From the NCBI GenBank assembly GCA_029548565.1, contig JAKPNF010000133.1, forward strand, positions 1 through 56,795: 56,795 bases of DNA, written 5' to 3'. Shown piece after piece: positions 25,496-34,411 of this stretch (the stretch's first letter is position 1; each line of letters begins with the position of its first letter). A program made the position numbers and the translations under genes. A model generated the notes under the pieces. The model was not told the DNA's origin, searched no databases, and worked only from the letters and a program-made list of their open reading frames with translations. Origin of the DNA: Verrucomicrobiota bacterium. Its GTDB lineage: Bacteria; Verrucomicrobiota; Verrucomicrobiia; Opitutales; JAKPNF01.

Positions 25496-27733
25496 CTAAT
25501 TAAGCGTGGCCGTGGGCGTATTGTGCGCGGCGCTTGTTTGCGTCCGTGCGCGGTAGGCCAGCACGTATTGCGACGAGCGGGCAGGGTGCTTTGTGTCTTC
25601 GAGGCGTACCGTAAAACGGTCGCCTTCCCAATGCGGCAGGCGCAAGCGCGCCGTGGGGCCGCGCAGGTTTGCGTTGGGCGCGGGCGTTTCGTAGGCCCAT
25701 TGCAAAAGCTCGATCGGCTCGCCGCCAACGCCGCACACCAGCGCGCGCACGGTGGAGGGAGTGGTCTTTTCAAAGCTGTCGTTGAGCAGCCACAACTCGA
25801 ATGAAAATTCCTCGCCTTGGCTCCACAGGAATTTTTCAAATCGCGCGCTTAGGCACACGGGGCGACAGGATTGGCGAACCGCCTCGTAGGCGGGTTTTGG
25901 CTCGGCGGGGTAGGAAAGCAGGGAATTGTTGGCCGCACACGGCCATGCTTCGTTGTAGCACCAGTTCAGCGCCATGGCGCAGTAAGGTTTTTGCCGGCGG
26001 GCGTGCTCGTAAATGCCCTTGTAGCCCTGCGCCTGCATGAGCTGGCTGCGCTCGACCAAGGTCTCGAGGGTCGGCGCGGTGCCGAAATAATAGTCAATCG
26101 CCTCGGGGCAGAGCCATTCGTTGCGCTCGGGCTTCCAGGCGCGCAAGGCGTGATGGGCTTTCCACGCGGGCGTTTCGCGTACGGGGAAAAGCTCGTCCTG
26201 CGGGATGATTTTTTTGAGCGACTCGACACTCGCCAGCGACGACACGCCGAATTCCGTGTAAGCCGTGTGGCGCGCGCGGTTGAAAATCTCAAAGACATCC
26301 TCGTCTTGCTGCATGTCGCGGAAAAGATAATGCCCGTGCGCCATGCCCATCAGCGGGGAAGTGGGGATAAACGGCGTCGTGGGATCGAGCTGCAAGGTCA
26401 GCGCCCCGAGCAGGCGTAATGCCAGCGATTGCTCGGTCATCTTTCCCCACGAATTGAACAACTCGTTGCCGCCGCACCACAACCCCAAACAGGCGTGCTT
26501 TTTGAGGCGCAGGATAATGGCGCGGGCTTCTTTTTCGAGCACAGACAAATAATGCGGGTCGTCGGGATACTGGTTGCACGCCAGCGGGAATTCCTGCCAG
26601 ATGAGGATGCCCTTTTCGTCGGCCAGCTCGTAGAAAGACTCCTTGTTGACGATGCCCCCGCCCCAAACGCGCAGGCAGTTAAAGTGCGCGTCTTTGGCCA
26701 GGCACAGCAGCTCGTCGTAACGCTCGCGTGTGAGGGTGCCGGGGAAAATTTCGGGATTCACCCAGTTGCTTCCCTTGGCGAAAATCGCCCGCCCGTTAAG
26801 TTCGAGTTGCGCGGGCGGCGCGGAGCGGGTTTTGGGGAATTTCAGCGGTTCATCCCACGCGCCCTCGTTCGTGACCAGGCGTATGCGCCTGAATCCCACG
26901 CGGCCGCTTTTTTGAGCGAGCCGCTCGCCCGTCTCGTCCAGCACGCTCGCGCGCGCCTTGTAGAGGTGGGGCGCGCCATGATCGTGCGTCCACCAGAGTT
27001 TGGGATTGGGGAAATTGAAGGCGGGCAGGCTGCCGTCGTGCGCGATTTTTCCGTCGTGCGAGAACACGCAATGCCCGGCGTCGAACAACTCCACGCGCCC
27101 CATGCGCCCCGCAAGGCCAACTCCTTCGATGACCGCGCTGACATGCGCGCAGTTAAGCGCGTCGTTGAGCGTGTAATTAAGCGAGAACTCGCCCAGATGA
27201 ACCGCCTCGCGGATTTCCAAAAAAGTCTCGTCCCAAATACCCAGCGGTATCACGCGCGGATGCCAGTCCCACCCGTAGGAAACGGCGGGCTTCACGCTGT
27301 GGTCGGCCTGCGCGCGCGAGACAGCGGCCCCCGCGCGTTTGGGCGCCGGATGAACGCGCACAAGCAGCTCGTTTTGCGCGCGCAAATACGCGGTCAAATC
27401 ACACTGCACGCGGGCGAACATACCCTCGACGGAAAATAATTTTTTACCATTGAAAAAAATGTCATAGGCGTAGTCGATGCCCTTTGAAACAAAATAAAGC
27501 GACTGCCCGTCTTTCAACACCGGCACCTCGAAGCGTGCGCGGTAGGTGTAGAACAAATCCTCCCACCCGTCGAAAACGTGAAAATTATCCGCGAAGAAAA
27601 AATCCTTCCCGCCTTGCGCGCGCAAAAAATCGAGCTGCACGGCTCCCGGCACCTGGGCGGGAATGAACTCGGCGGGTTTTTCTTCGGCGTTGGCGCTGCG
27701 GCCAAGCTCCCAGACAAGCGGCAATGTGTGCAT
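25496..27733 (-). CDS. GH2-family beta-mannosidase-like glycoside hydrolase (cytoplasmic)
   Basis: VPGAVQLDFLRAQ, VSYGWDWHPRVIPLGIWDE, NCLRVWGGGIVNKESFYELADEKGILIWQEFPLACNQYPDD, LWCGGNELFNSW, YTEFGVSS; no signal peptide. Confidence 0.88.
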   Translation of the reverse strand: MHTLPLVWELGRSANAEEKPAEFIPAQVPGAVQLDFLRAQGGKDFFFADNFHVFDGWEDLFYTYRARFEVPVLKDGQSLYFVSKGIDYAYDIFFNGKKLFSVEGMFARVQCDLTAYLRAQNELLVRVHPAPKRAGAAVSRAQADHSVKPAVSYGWDWHPRVIPLGIWDETFLEIREAVHLGEFSLNYTLNDALNCAHVSAVIEGVGLAGRMGRVELFDAGHCVFSHDGKIAHDGSLPAFNFPNPKLWWTHDHGAPHLYKARASVLDETGERLAQKSGRVGFRRIRLVTNEGAWDEPLKFPKTRSAPPAQLELNGRAIFAKGSNWVNPEIFPGTLTRERYDELLCLAKDAHFNCLRVWGGGIVNKESFYELADEKGILIWQEFPLACNQYPDDPHYLSVLEKEARAIILRLKKHACLGLWCGGNELFNSWGKMTEQSLALRLLGALTLQLDPTTPFIPTSPLMGMAHGHYLFRDMQQDEDVFEIFNRARHTAYTEFGVSSLASVESLKKIIPQDELFPVRETPAWKAHHALRAWKPERNEWLCPEAIDYYFGTAPTLETLVERSQLMQAQGYKGIYEHARRQKPYCAMALNWCYNEAWPCAANNSLLSYPAEPKPAYEAVRQSCRPVCLSARFEKFLWSQGEEFSFELWLLNDSFEKTTPSTVRALVCGVGGEPIELLQWAYETPAPNANLRGPTARLRLPHWEGDRFTVRLEDTKHPARSSQYVLAYRARTQTSAAHNTPTATLN

Positions 27734-27811
27734 GATTAAAACGTACCCCCGATGCTAACGGAATTCACGCCGCGGCAAAACAGCAAATAGTGGCTAAATT
27801 TTGACACAAAA

Positions 27812-27841
27812 AAAGCGCGACCAAAAAAGCCGCGCCTTTTG
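27812..27841 (-). terminator. Probable Rho-independent terminator of trxA
   Basis: Imperfect inverted repeat AAAAGCGCG...CGCGCCTTTT with T-rich minus-strand tail. Confidence 0.5.
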
Positions 27842-27858
27842 AAAAACAAAAAACAGTT

Positions 27859-28188
27859 TTACTTGGCGGCTGCCTCAAGCGCGGCTTTCAGTTCCGCCTT
27901 GGGAGCCATTGCCAATTGCTGGACGACCTTGCCGCCTTTGAAAATCAGCAGCATGGGAATTGCACGCACGCCGAAGCGGGCGGCCAACTCGGGGTTTTGG
28001 TCAACGTCAACCTTGGTGATGATCGCCTTGCCGTCCATTTCCTCGGCCAGTTCGTCGAGAACGGGAGCCAAAGCGCGGCAGGGGCCGCACCAGGTCGCCC
28101 AAAAATCGACGAGCACGGGAACCGTGGCGTTGGCAATGGCGGTGTCAAAGGCCGCCGTCGTCAAATTGATGATCTTGTCGCTGGCCAT
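27859..28188 (-). CDS. trxA: Thioredoxin
   Basis: VLVDFWATWCGPCRALAPVLDELA...VDVDQNPELAARFGVRAIPMLLIFKGG. Confidence 0.95.
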   Translation of the reverse strand: MASDKIINLTTAAFDTAIANATVPVLVDFWATWCGPCRALAPVLDELAEEMDGKAIITKVDVDQNPELAARFGVRAIPMLLIFKGGKVVQQLAMAPKAELKAALEAAAK

Positions 28189-28191
28189 AAA

Positions 28192-28530
28192 TTACATGAT
28201 GCCGGCTTCCATCGCCAGCAGCACGGCAAAAGCCACAGCGCAAGCGCAGGCCGCCAAGTCGACAACCAATCCGAGCGCGGCACCGGCGCCCCCGGATTTC
28301 TGCACCTTGACGCTGCCCGGGCGCGGGGCGCTCGGCGGCGTCGCACCCATGCGCAGGGGCGTGGGGGCGGGACGGGCGGCCGCTATCGGGCGCGGCGAAG
28401 ATGGCGCGGCGGACGCGGCACCAAAGCTGGGCTTGGGAGCCACGGGAGCCTGAGGAGTGACGGGTTTGAAAGAGGGCTTGGGCGCCTCGGGCGCGGAGCC
28501 TTCAGGGGAGGTGTTTTCGGGGGTGGTCAT
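28192..28530 (-). CDS. Small Pro/Ala-rich protein with C-terminal TM helix
   Basis: MTTPENTSPEG...PAPTPLRMGATPPSAPRPGSVKVQKSGGAGAALGLVVDLAACACAVAFAVLLAMEAGIM. Confidence 0.55.
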   Translation of the reverse strand: MTTPENTSPEGSAPEAPKPSFKPVTPQAPVAPKPSFGAASAAPSSPRPIAAARPAPTPLRMGATPPSAPRPGSVKVQKSGGAGAALGLVVDLAACACAVAFAVLLAMEAGIM

Positions 28531-28594
28531 AATAAACAAGAAAGATATGTCCGCCGGGGCGGGCTTGTCAAGCTTGGGCGTTGTCAGGGTAACA

Positions 28595-29581
28595 CTAAGA
28601 ACGTTTCTTCGGATAAGTCTGCGCCAGGCGTTTGGCGCGCTTTGTGAAAAATGCTATCGCTTGTGCTTTGTCTTTTTCTATCTGCTGCCTGAGGGCGGCC
28701 AGCAGGGGGAATTTTTGCTCCGCGCGTAAAAATTTATGGCCGCGCACGCAGAGCACATCGCCGGGGCCCCAAGGGCAGTTTTCGGAAAGCACATGCACCT
28801 CCAAAATAGGCTGGGGGGCTTTTTTTTCGACGGTGGGGCGCAAGCCGTAGTTGGCCACCCCGGGCAGTTCGACGCCCGTTTGCGGGTCGTGCACTGTCAC
28901 CAGATAGACGCCGTAGGCGGGCTTGGTTTCCGTGTCGCGCACGAAGTTTAACGTGGGAAACCCGATCGTGCGGCCGAGTTGCTTGCCCTTGATGACGGTG
29001 CCGCAGGTCTCGTACAGGCGGCCCATCAGTTCGTTGGCCTCGTGCATGCGTCCGCAGCGCAGCAAGGCGCGGATGCGGGTGGAGCTTACCGGCTCGTCCC
29101 CGTGCGTTATGGATGGGCTGATTTCCACATCAACGCCCAGCGGCTGCGCGCATTGGGCCAGCGAGCGCGAGGAGCCGCCGCGCCCTTTGCCGAAGCGGAA
29201 ATTTTCGCCGATGTGGATGCTCTTTAAATTCGGGATCTGCCGCTTGAGCAGCTCGGGAAAATCCTTGGCCTCCAAGTTGCGCACGGTCTCGTTGAAGGGC
29301 TGCTCGATGACGGCGTCGGCGCCGTATTTGAACAGCAGGTCTATTTTTTCCCAGGGGTAGACGAGCAGTTCGCTCGGCTTGTCGGGGCGCAGCACACGCG
29401 AGGGGTGGGGGGTGAAGGTCAGCGCCGCGACCAGTCCGCCGTCGGCCAGCGCGCGCTTTTTGGCGGCGCTCAAAACCCTCTGATGCCCGCGGTGCACGCC
29501 GTCGAACATGCCGATGGCCAAGTGCACGTTTTTTTCCTTTGGAAAACGCGCTTCTTCGAGGGATGTGAACAAGTGCCGCAT
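28595..29581 (-). CDS. ribF: Bifunctional riboflavin kinase/FAD synthetase
   Basis: LAIGMFDGVHRGHQ, TFTPHPSRVL, HIGENFRFGKGRGG, VSSTRIR, GRTIGFPTLNF. Confidence 0.93.
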   Translation of the reverse strand: MRHLFTSLEEARFPKEKNVHLAIGMFDGVHRGHQRVLSAAKKRALADGGLVAALTFTPHPSRVLRPDKPSELLVYPWEKIDLLFKYGADAVIEQPFNETVRNLEAKDFPELLKRQIPNLKSIHIGENFRFGKGRGGSSRSLAQCAQPLGVDVEISPSITHGDEPVSSTRIRALLRCGRMHEANELMGRLYETCGTVIKGKQLGRTIGFPTLNFVRDTETKPAYGVYLVTVHDPQTGVELPGVANYGLRPTVEKKAPQPILEVHVLSENCPWGPGDVLCVRGHKFLRAEQKFPLLAALRQQIEKDKAQAIAFFTKRAKRLAQTYPKKRS

Positions 29582-29595
29582 GGCGACAAAGTTTT

Positions 29596-30327
29596 TTAAA
29601 GGACGTGGCTGGGCACCGCCTGATAGACGGGGATGAGCAGGCGGCGCAGCTCGATGAGGCTCATCTGCTCGATGGCCTCCAGCGTGGGCGCCTGCTCGAT
29701 GCGAAAGCGGTCGGTGGCCGTGCGCCGCAGTGCCGAAAGCGTGGCGCCGCAGCCGATTTTTTCACCGAGGTCATGCGCCAGCGAGCGCACGTAAGTGCCC
29801 TTGCTACAGGCCAGTGAAAACGTGGCTTCGGGCGTTTTCCAATCGGTGATGTTGAAGCGGCTCACGTGAATGAAGCGCGGCTCGCGCTCGACTTCCTTGC
29901 CCTTGCGCGCGAGTTTGTACAGCGGCACACCCTTTATTTTTTTGGCGGAAAACATCGGGGGCGTCTGGTACTGGTCGCCGGTGAACGTGTTGGCGGCTGT
30001 CTGGATTTTTTCCAAAGTCAAATCTTTCGGTACCGGGTTTTCCGCGATCGTTTCGCCTTCCAGGTCGTAGCTGTCGGTCTTTAGACCGAAGCGGATACTG
30101 CCCTCGTATTCCTTGTCTAGGCTTGTGAGATACTGCGAGACTTTGGTCGCCCGCCCGATGAGCATCACGAGCAAGCCGGTGGCCATCGGGTCGAGCGTGC
30201 CGGCGTGGCCGATTTGCTTCATCTGCAATTTGCGGCGCAGCCGCGCCACGACGTCGTGCGAGGTGAAGCCCGTGGGCTTGTCCACCAGCAAAATGCCTTC
30301 GAGCGTGAGGGAGGAGGGGGCGTTCAT
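29596..30327 (-). CDS. truB: tRNA pseudouridine(55) synthase
   Basis: [71 protein letters not shown]; start at CAT 30325-30327. Confidence 0.94.
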   Translation of the reverse strand: MNAPSSLTLEGILLVDKPTGFTSHDVVARLRRKLQMKQIGHAGTLDPMATGLLVMLIGRATKVSQYLTSLDKEYEGSIRFGLKTDSYDLEGETIAENPVPKDLTLEKIQTAANTFTGDQYQTPPMFSAKKIKGVPLYKLARKGKEVEREPRFIHVSRFNITDWKTPEATFSLACSKGTYVRSLAHDLGEKIGCGATLSALRRTATDRFRIEQAPTLEAIEQMSLIELRRLLIPVYQAVPSHVL

Positions 30328-31322
30328 GAGCAATACTGGGACAGGTGTGCCTGGGCCGTTTTCAAAAAGAGCGGGTAAAACGTTTCGAGTGTGGCGCCCT
30401 CGACGGTGAAGCCCGCCGCCGCCGCGTGGCCGCCGCCGCCGAAGTTGGCTGCGAGCTTGTCTACGCAGTAAAGCGGGTCGCGCGCGCGCAGCGAGCCCTT
30501 GACCATGCCGCCGCTTTCTTCCAGCACCGCCGCGATTTTGACGCCCTGCAAACTGCGCGGGTAGTTGACAAAGCCTTCGGAGTCCTCGCGCGCGGAATTC
30601 GTGCGGTCGTAGTCTTCCTGTGTGAGCGTGCCCACGCACAGCTGGCCGTCGAAGCGCAGCGAAAGCGTGTGCAAAAAGCGTTCCAGCAATTGGATTTTCC
30701 CGAAGCGCTCCTGCTCGTAAAGTTCCTGGGCAGCTTGCGCGGGATTGGCGCCGCGCTTGTTCAATTCGCAGGCCAGTTCGAAGACGCGCGCCGTGGTGGA
30801 CGGGTATTGGAATTGCCCCGTGTCGGTGGCGATGCCCACGTACAGCGCCTGTGCGCTCACGGCGTCGACGGCGTTTTTAATGGGCAGCAGCAGCTCCGAT
30901 AAGATTTCGCAGGTCGCGGAGCTTTCGCGCTCGACGATGTCGAACGCCGCGAAGCCCGGGTTCGAGCGGTGGTGGTCGATGCACAGGAAAATTTCCGGCA
31001 TCAATTCCTTCAGGCGGTCGCCCATGCGCGCGTGGTCGGAACAGTCAACAGCCACGCCCACGTGGTTTTGCGGCGTCCACTCCTTGCCCGTGACAAAGGG
31101 CGTATCGGCCACCAGTCCTTGCAGGTTGCGCGGAATGGCGTGGGTGTTCACGCACACGGCCTCGATCCCCAGCAGACGCAGGTAGCGGCACAGCGCTATC
31201 TGCGCGCCGATGCAGTCACCGTCTGGCCGCAAATGCCCCAGCACGGCGACGGGGCGGTTCATGGCTTTTAACAGGCCGACCGCCTCTTGAAAGATCTGCG
31301 CGGATGTTAGGCGCTGTGTCAT
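30324..31322 (-). CDS. nrnA: DHH/DHHA1 phosphoesterase, NrnA-type oligoribonuclease/pAp phosphatase
   Basis: [54 protein letters not shown]. Confidence 0.9.
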   Translation of the reverse strand: MTQRLTSAQIFQEAVGLLKAMNRPVAVLGHLRPDGDCIGAQIALCRYLRLLGIEAVCVNTHAIPRNLQGLVADTPFVTGKEWTPQNHVGVAVDCSDHARMGDRLKELMPEIFLCIDHHRSNPGFAAFDIVERESSATCEILSELLLPIKNAVDAVSAQALYVGIATDTGQFQYPSTTARVFELACELNKRGANPAQAAQELYEQERFGKIQLLERFLHTLSLRFDGQLCVGTLTQEDYDRTNSAREDSEGFVNYPRSLQGVKIAAVLEESGGMVKGSLRARDPLYCVDKLAANFGGGGHAAAAGFTVEGATLETFYPLFLKTAQAHLSQYCS

Positions 31323-31705
31323 GAGGGGTTCTCGGGGTTGTCCTTGTATTTTTCCTCGCGCTGGGCGTCCTGCTCGGCGACGTCGTCGAGCAATTGCACG
31401 ATGCGCACGCCTTCGGCGATGCTGCGGTCGATCACAAAACGCAACTGCGGCAGGTATTTTAAAATCACGCGCTGGCCGAGCTGGTGGCGGATCTGCCCCT
31501 TGACGCGGTTCAAAAAAGTGCCCGCATGGCTCTCCGCCGCCGCGTCGCCGATGACGGAATAATAGACCGTGGCGTTGCGCAGGTCGCTGCCGGTCTCAAC
31601 GCCGACGATCGTGATGTGCACGACGCTCTGGCGCCAGTTCTCGTGCAAAATCGCGCTGATTTCGCGCTGTAACAGTTCGTTGACTCGGATGATGCGTTGC
31701 GACAT
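31319..31705 (-). CDS. rbfA: 30S ribosome-binding factor RbfA
   Basis: RIIRVNELLQREISAILHENWR...VVHITIVGVETGSDLRNATVYYSVIG...LKYLPQLRFVIDRSIAEGVRI. Confidence 0.88.
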   Translation of the reverse strand: MSQRIIRVNELLQREISAILHENWRQSVVHITIVGVETGSDLRNATVYYSVIGDAAAESHAGTFLNRVKGQIRHQLGQRVILKYLPQLRFVIDRSIAEGVRIVQLLDDVAEQDAQREEKYKDNPENPS

Positions 31706-31898
31706 GGCTTCGGGACTCGGACCCTTTTTTTATTGTGTAACGCTTAATGATGAATCCATTCGCGCATTTTCGCAAGTGCGTTTGTGTCTTTGGAGAACGC
31801 GAGGGAAATCAAAAGACGATTCTTTCGTGTTAAAAATACGCCGTTCTTTTTCGAATCGGATGTTGACCGTTTTTTACCCAACCCATGGAATTAATGAC

Positions 31899-33941
31899 AT
31901 GAATCGTCACCTTCCCCAAGTGCTTTGTATATCCTTTTTGAGTGTGCTTGCGTGCTTTGCCCAGCGTCCTATGACGACGATCAGCGATCTGGTCGTCAAC
32001 AACCCCAACATGCTCGTGCGCGTAGATACCCATGCAAACGCGCGCGAGATATGGACGGGTTTTTCCGCAGGCTCGCTGCAAACGCAACCGTATTTTTGCG
32101 AATTTGAATTGGCGGGGAAAGTCAGCCGTGCCGGAAAAAAGCAATGGACTGCGTTTTCAGAGATGCAGTGGAGCAATGAGAACTGTTTTCCCGGACATGT
32201 GGAGCTTACGAGCGAGGGTGTCCGGCTTTCGGCAAAAAATGGCCAAGATTTTTCCTCCAACTCGCTTAGCCTGAGCTACACTTTTGGCGAGAAAAGCGAC
32301 GTCTCCTTTGAGCTTTCTTTCTTATTACCCGATTGGGTGAAGGCGGAAAAATTTTCAAAGGGACAACTGCGTTTCGATATCGATTGGCGGCAGAACCCGC
32401 GACAGTTGAAAAAGGCGGATTGGCAGGAATCTTTTTTCATCCGTACCGAGCCATCGGTGACCCCGCGCAAAAACGAACAGGGCAACTGGGTCTGGGATTT
32501 TTCCGGCGTCAAGTCGGTCGTTTTCATTTACGAGACGCCCGTTCAAAAAACAACCATAAAGACCGACGACCGTTTTCTGGAACTGAAAACCGACAATCCC
32601 AAGCTGGACAAAACCTTTCTCGCCTGTCTGGAGACGGTGCGCACCAACCAGTTTGCCAGCGGTGTCATTCTGGCCGATTTGTTCCACTACCGCGACGCGT
32701 GGCTGCGCGACGGAACCTACGCGATGATGGGGCTGGCGCTGGCCGGAGGGCACGACGCGTGGGGGCGCTTTGTCGATTTCTGGGTGCGCAAGGGCGGCTT
32801 TTCCGTAGGCGGCGAACGCGAGGCGCAGCAGCCCGCGATTTTCATGACGGGGCTGTGGTATGCGTCCCAATTCTTGCGGGACGGCGCCACAGGTACCGCG
32901 CGAGAAAAATGGGACTATTTTGAGCAATTCGGCGATTACTACGAACGGCGCGTCAACGAGCACGGCGGCATGATCCCGACCGCCGAGGAATGGATTTGCT
33001 TTGTACCCGCGCTTAGCAGTTGGCCCAATTCGGAAATTTACAGCGGGCTGATCACGGCCTCCAAGACCGCGCAGTTGCTCGGTAAAAAAGACAAGGCCCA
33101 GCGCTGGTCGGCCGCTGCACAAAAATTGCAGGCGGACTTTTTGGCCAAAGCCTACGACACGCAGTTGGGGCGTTTCATCCCCCTGGCGGGCAAGCCGGGC
33201 GAGCTGTTTGTCGATCCCAAGCACCCCGATATAAAAAACTACAACGGCCCGCTGCGCGACACGCGTGTGGACGCGGGGATGCTGCAAGTCGCGCGACTGG
33301 AATTTTTCGGCGAGGGGCAGGGAATCGTAGCGGCCGACGACCCGCGTTTTCTGTCCACCGAAAAACAAATCTACGAGCAGATTTCCGACGGCAAGCACGG
33401 CATCGACCGCTTCGGCCCGAATCCCGACAGCCCCCATCAGCCCGGCGGCGAAAAGAACCCGTGGCCGCAATTGATGTGCTGGTCTGCCCAGTTGCACACA
33501 CTGCGCGGGGATCGCGCCGTGGCTTGGCAATGGCTCGACAAGGGCATCTTGCAATCGACAGTGTTCAGCCTCGAAAAAAACCTCTGGCGTCTGCCGGAAT
33601 TTTGGACGCCCGGCGGCCAGCCCTCGCCCGCAAGCATTTTCCCGTGGAGCTGCGGCGAGCTGGTGACGAGTGTCATTTTCCTTTTCACCGGTCTTGAGTT
33701 CGCCCCCGAGGGCGCGGATATCGCGCTGTCCCCGTGGTTGCCGCAGGGCATGAACACGGCCGAGCTTTCGCCGCTGGCCTTTAAAAATTGGGAGCTTTCG
33801 CTCAAAATAAAACGCGATGGCGCAGCGATTAAAACCGAACTATCCGCCAAGCACATCAAAGGCGACGCGTGCGCGGTGCTGCGCGTGAAAACACCGCAGG
33901 GCATTCAAACATTATCTAGCGGGCAGACGCTTTCTTTTTAG
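31899..33941 (+). CDS. Secreted (alpha/alpha)6-barrel-like glycoside hydrolase
   Basis: Signal peptide from ATG 31899; DLFHYRDAWLRDGTYAMMGLALAGGHDAWGRFVDFWV, EWICFVPALSSWPNSEIYSGLITASKTAQLLG six-hairpin-like motifs. Confidence 0.65.
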   Translation: MNRHLPQVLCISFLSVLACFAQRPMTTISDLVVNNPNMLVRVDTHANAREIWTGFSAGSLQTQPYFCEFELAGKVSRAGKKQWTAFSEMQWSNENCFPGHVELTSEGVRLSAKNGQDFSSNSLSLSYTFGEKSDVSFELSFLLPDWVKAEKFSKGQLRFDIDWRQNPRQLKKADWQESFFIRTEPSVTPRKNEQGNWVWDFSGVKSVVFIYETPVQKTTIKTDDRFLELKTDNPKLDKTFLACLETVRTNQFASGVILADLFHYRDAWLRDGTYAMMGLALAGGHDAWGRFVDFWVRKGGFSVGGEREAQQPAIFMTGLWYASQFLRDGATGTAREKWDYFEQFGDYYERRVNEHGGMIPTAEEWICFVPALSSWPNSEIYSGLITASKTAQLLGKKDKAQRWSAAAQKLQADFLAKAYDTQLGRFIPLAGKPGELFVDPKHPDIKNYNGPLRDTRVDAGMLQVARLEFFGEGQGIVAADDPRFLSTEKQIYEQISDGKHGIDRFGPNPDSPHQPGGEKNPWPQLMCWSAQLHTLRGDRAVAWQWLDKGILQSTVFSLEKNLWRLPEFWTPGGQPSPASIFPWSCGELVTSVIFLFTGLEFAPEGADIALSPWLPQGMNTAELSPLAFKNWELSLKIKRDGAAIKTELSAKHIKGDACAVLRVKTPQGIQTLSSGQTLSF

Positions 33942-34407
33942 AAAGGGAAAAGAGAGGCAGCGCGCTTTTTTCTTTGAGCAGCGCCAGCGCGCTTTTTTCA
34001 GCGACGCGCATGGCGCGGATGTCGTCGGGGGCGTGGTCGTCGTAACCGGACAGATGCAGATAGCCGTGCACGAGATAGAGGCAAAGTTCGGTTGAAAAAT
34101 CGTTGCCGTACTGCCCGCAGACTTCGTGCGCGCGTTGGGCGCCCACGCAGATCTCGCCAGCGAAATTCATGTCCGCCTCGCCGTCGAAAGTGATGACGTC
34201 GGTGGGGGTGGGGTCGTTTAAAAAGCGTTCGTGCAGTTGCGCGATTTGTGTGTTGTCCATCAGCACGACGGACAGTTCGCCTACGGGCGCGCGCGCGTCC
34301 TCGAAATGCGCGTCGAGCGTGTGGAACATTTTTTTTATCTGCGCCGCGCTTGCGTTCAGTTTTTTGTGGAGGTTTTTAACCGAAATGCGTCGCTTGGGGC
34401 TAGCCAT
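33916..34407 (-). CDS. ybeY: rRNA maturation endoribonuclease YbeY
   Basis: DVITFDGE, GEICVGAQRA, LYLVHGYLHLSGYDDH metal site motif. Confidence 0.9.
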   Translation of the reverse strand: MASPKRRISVKNLHKKLNASAAQIKKMFHTLDAHFEDARAPVGELSVVLMDNTQIAQLHERFLNDPTPTDVITFDGEADMNFAGEICVGAQRAHEVCGQYGNDFSTELCLYLVHGYLHLSGYDDHAPDDIRAMRVAEKSALALLKEKSALPLFSLSKKKASAR

Positions 34408-34411
34408 TTTT

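Noticed and set aside
26429-27439. 336-aa plus-strand ORF
   Set aside because: Antisense of the GH2 enzyme, no domain evidence.
32355-33554. 399-aa minus-strand ORF
   Set aside because: Antisense shadow of the secreted glycosidase; no recognisable motif.
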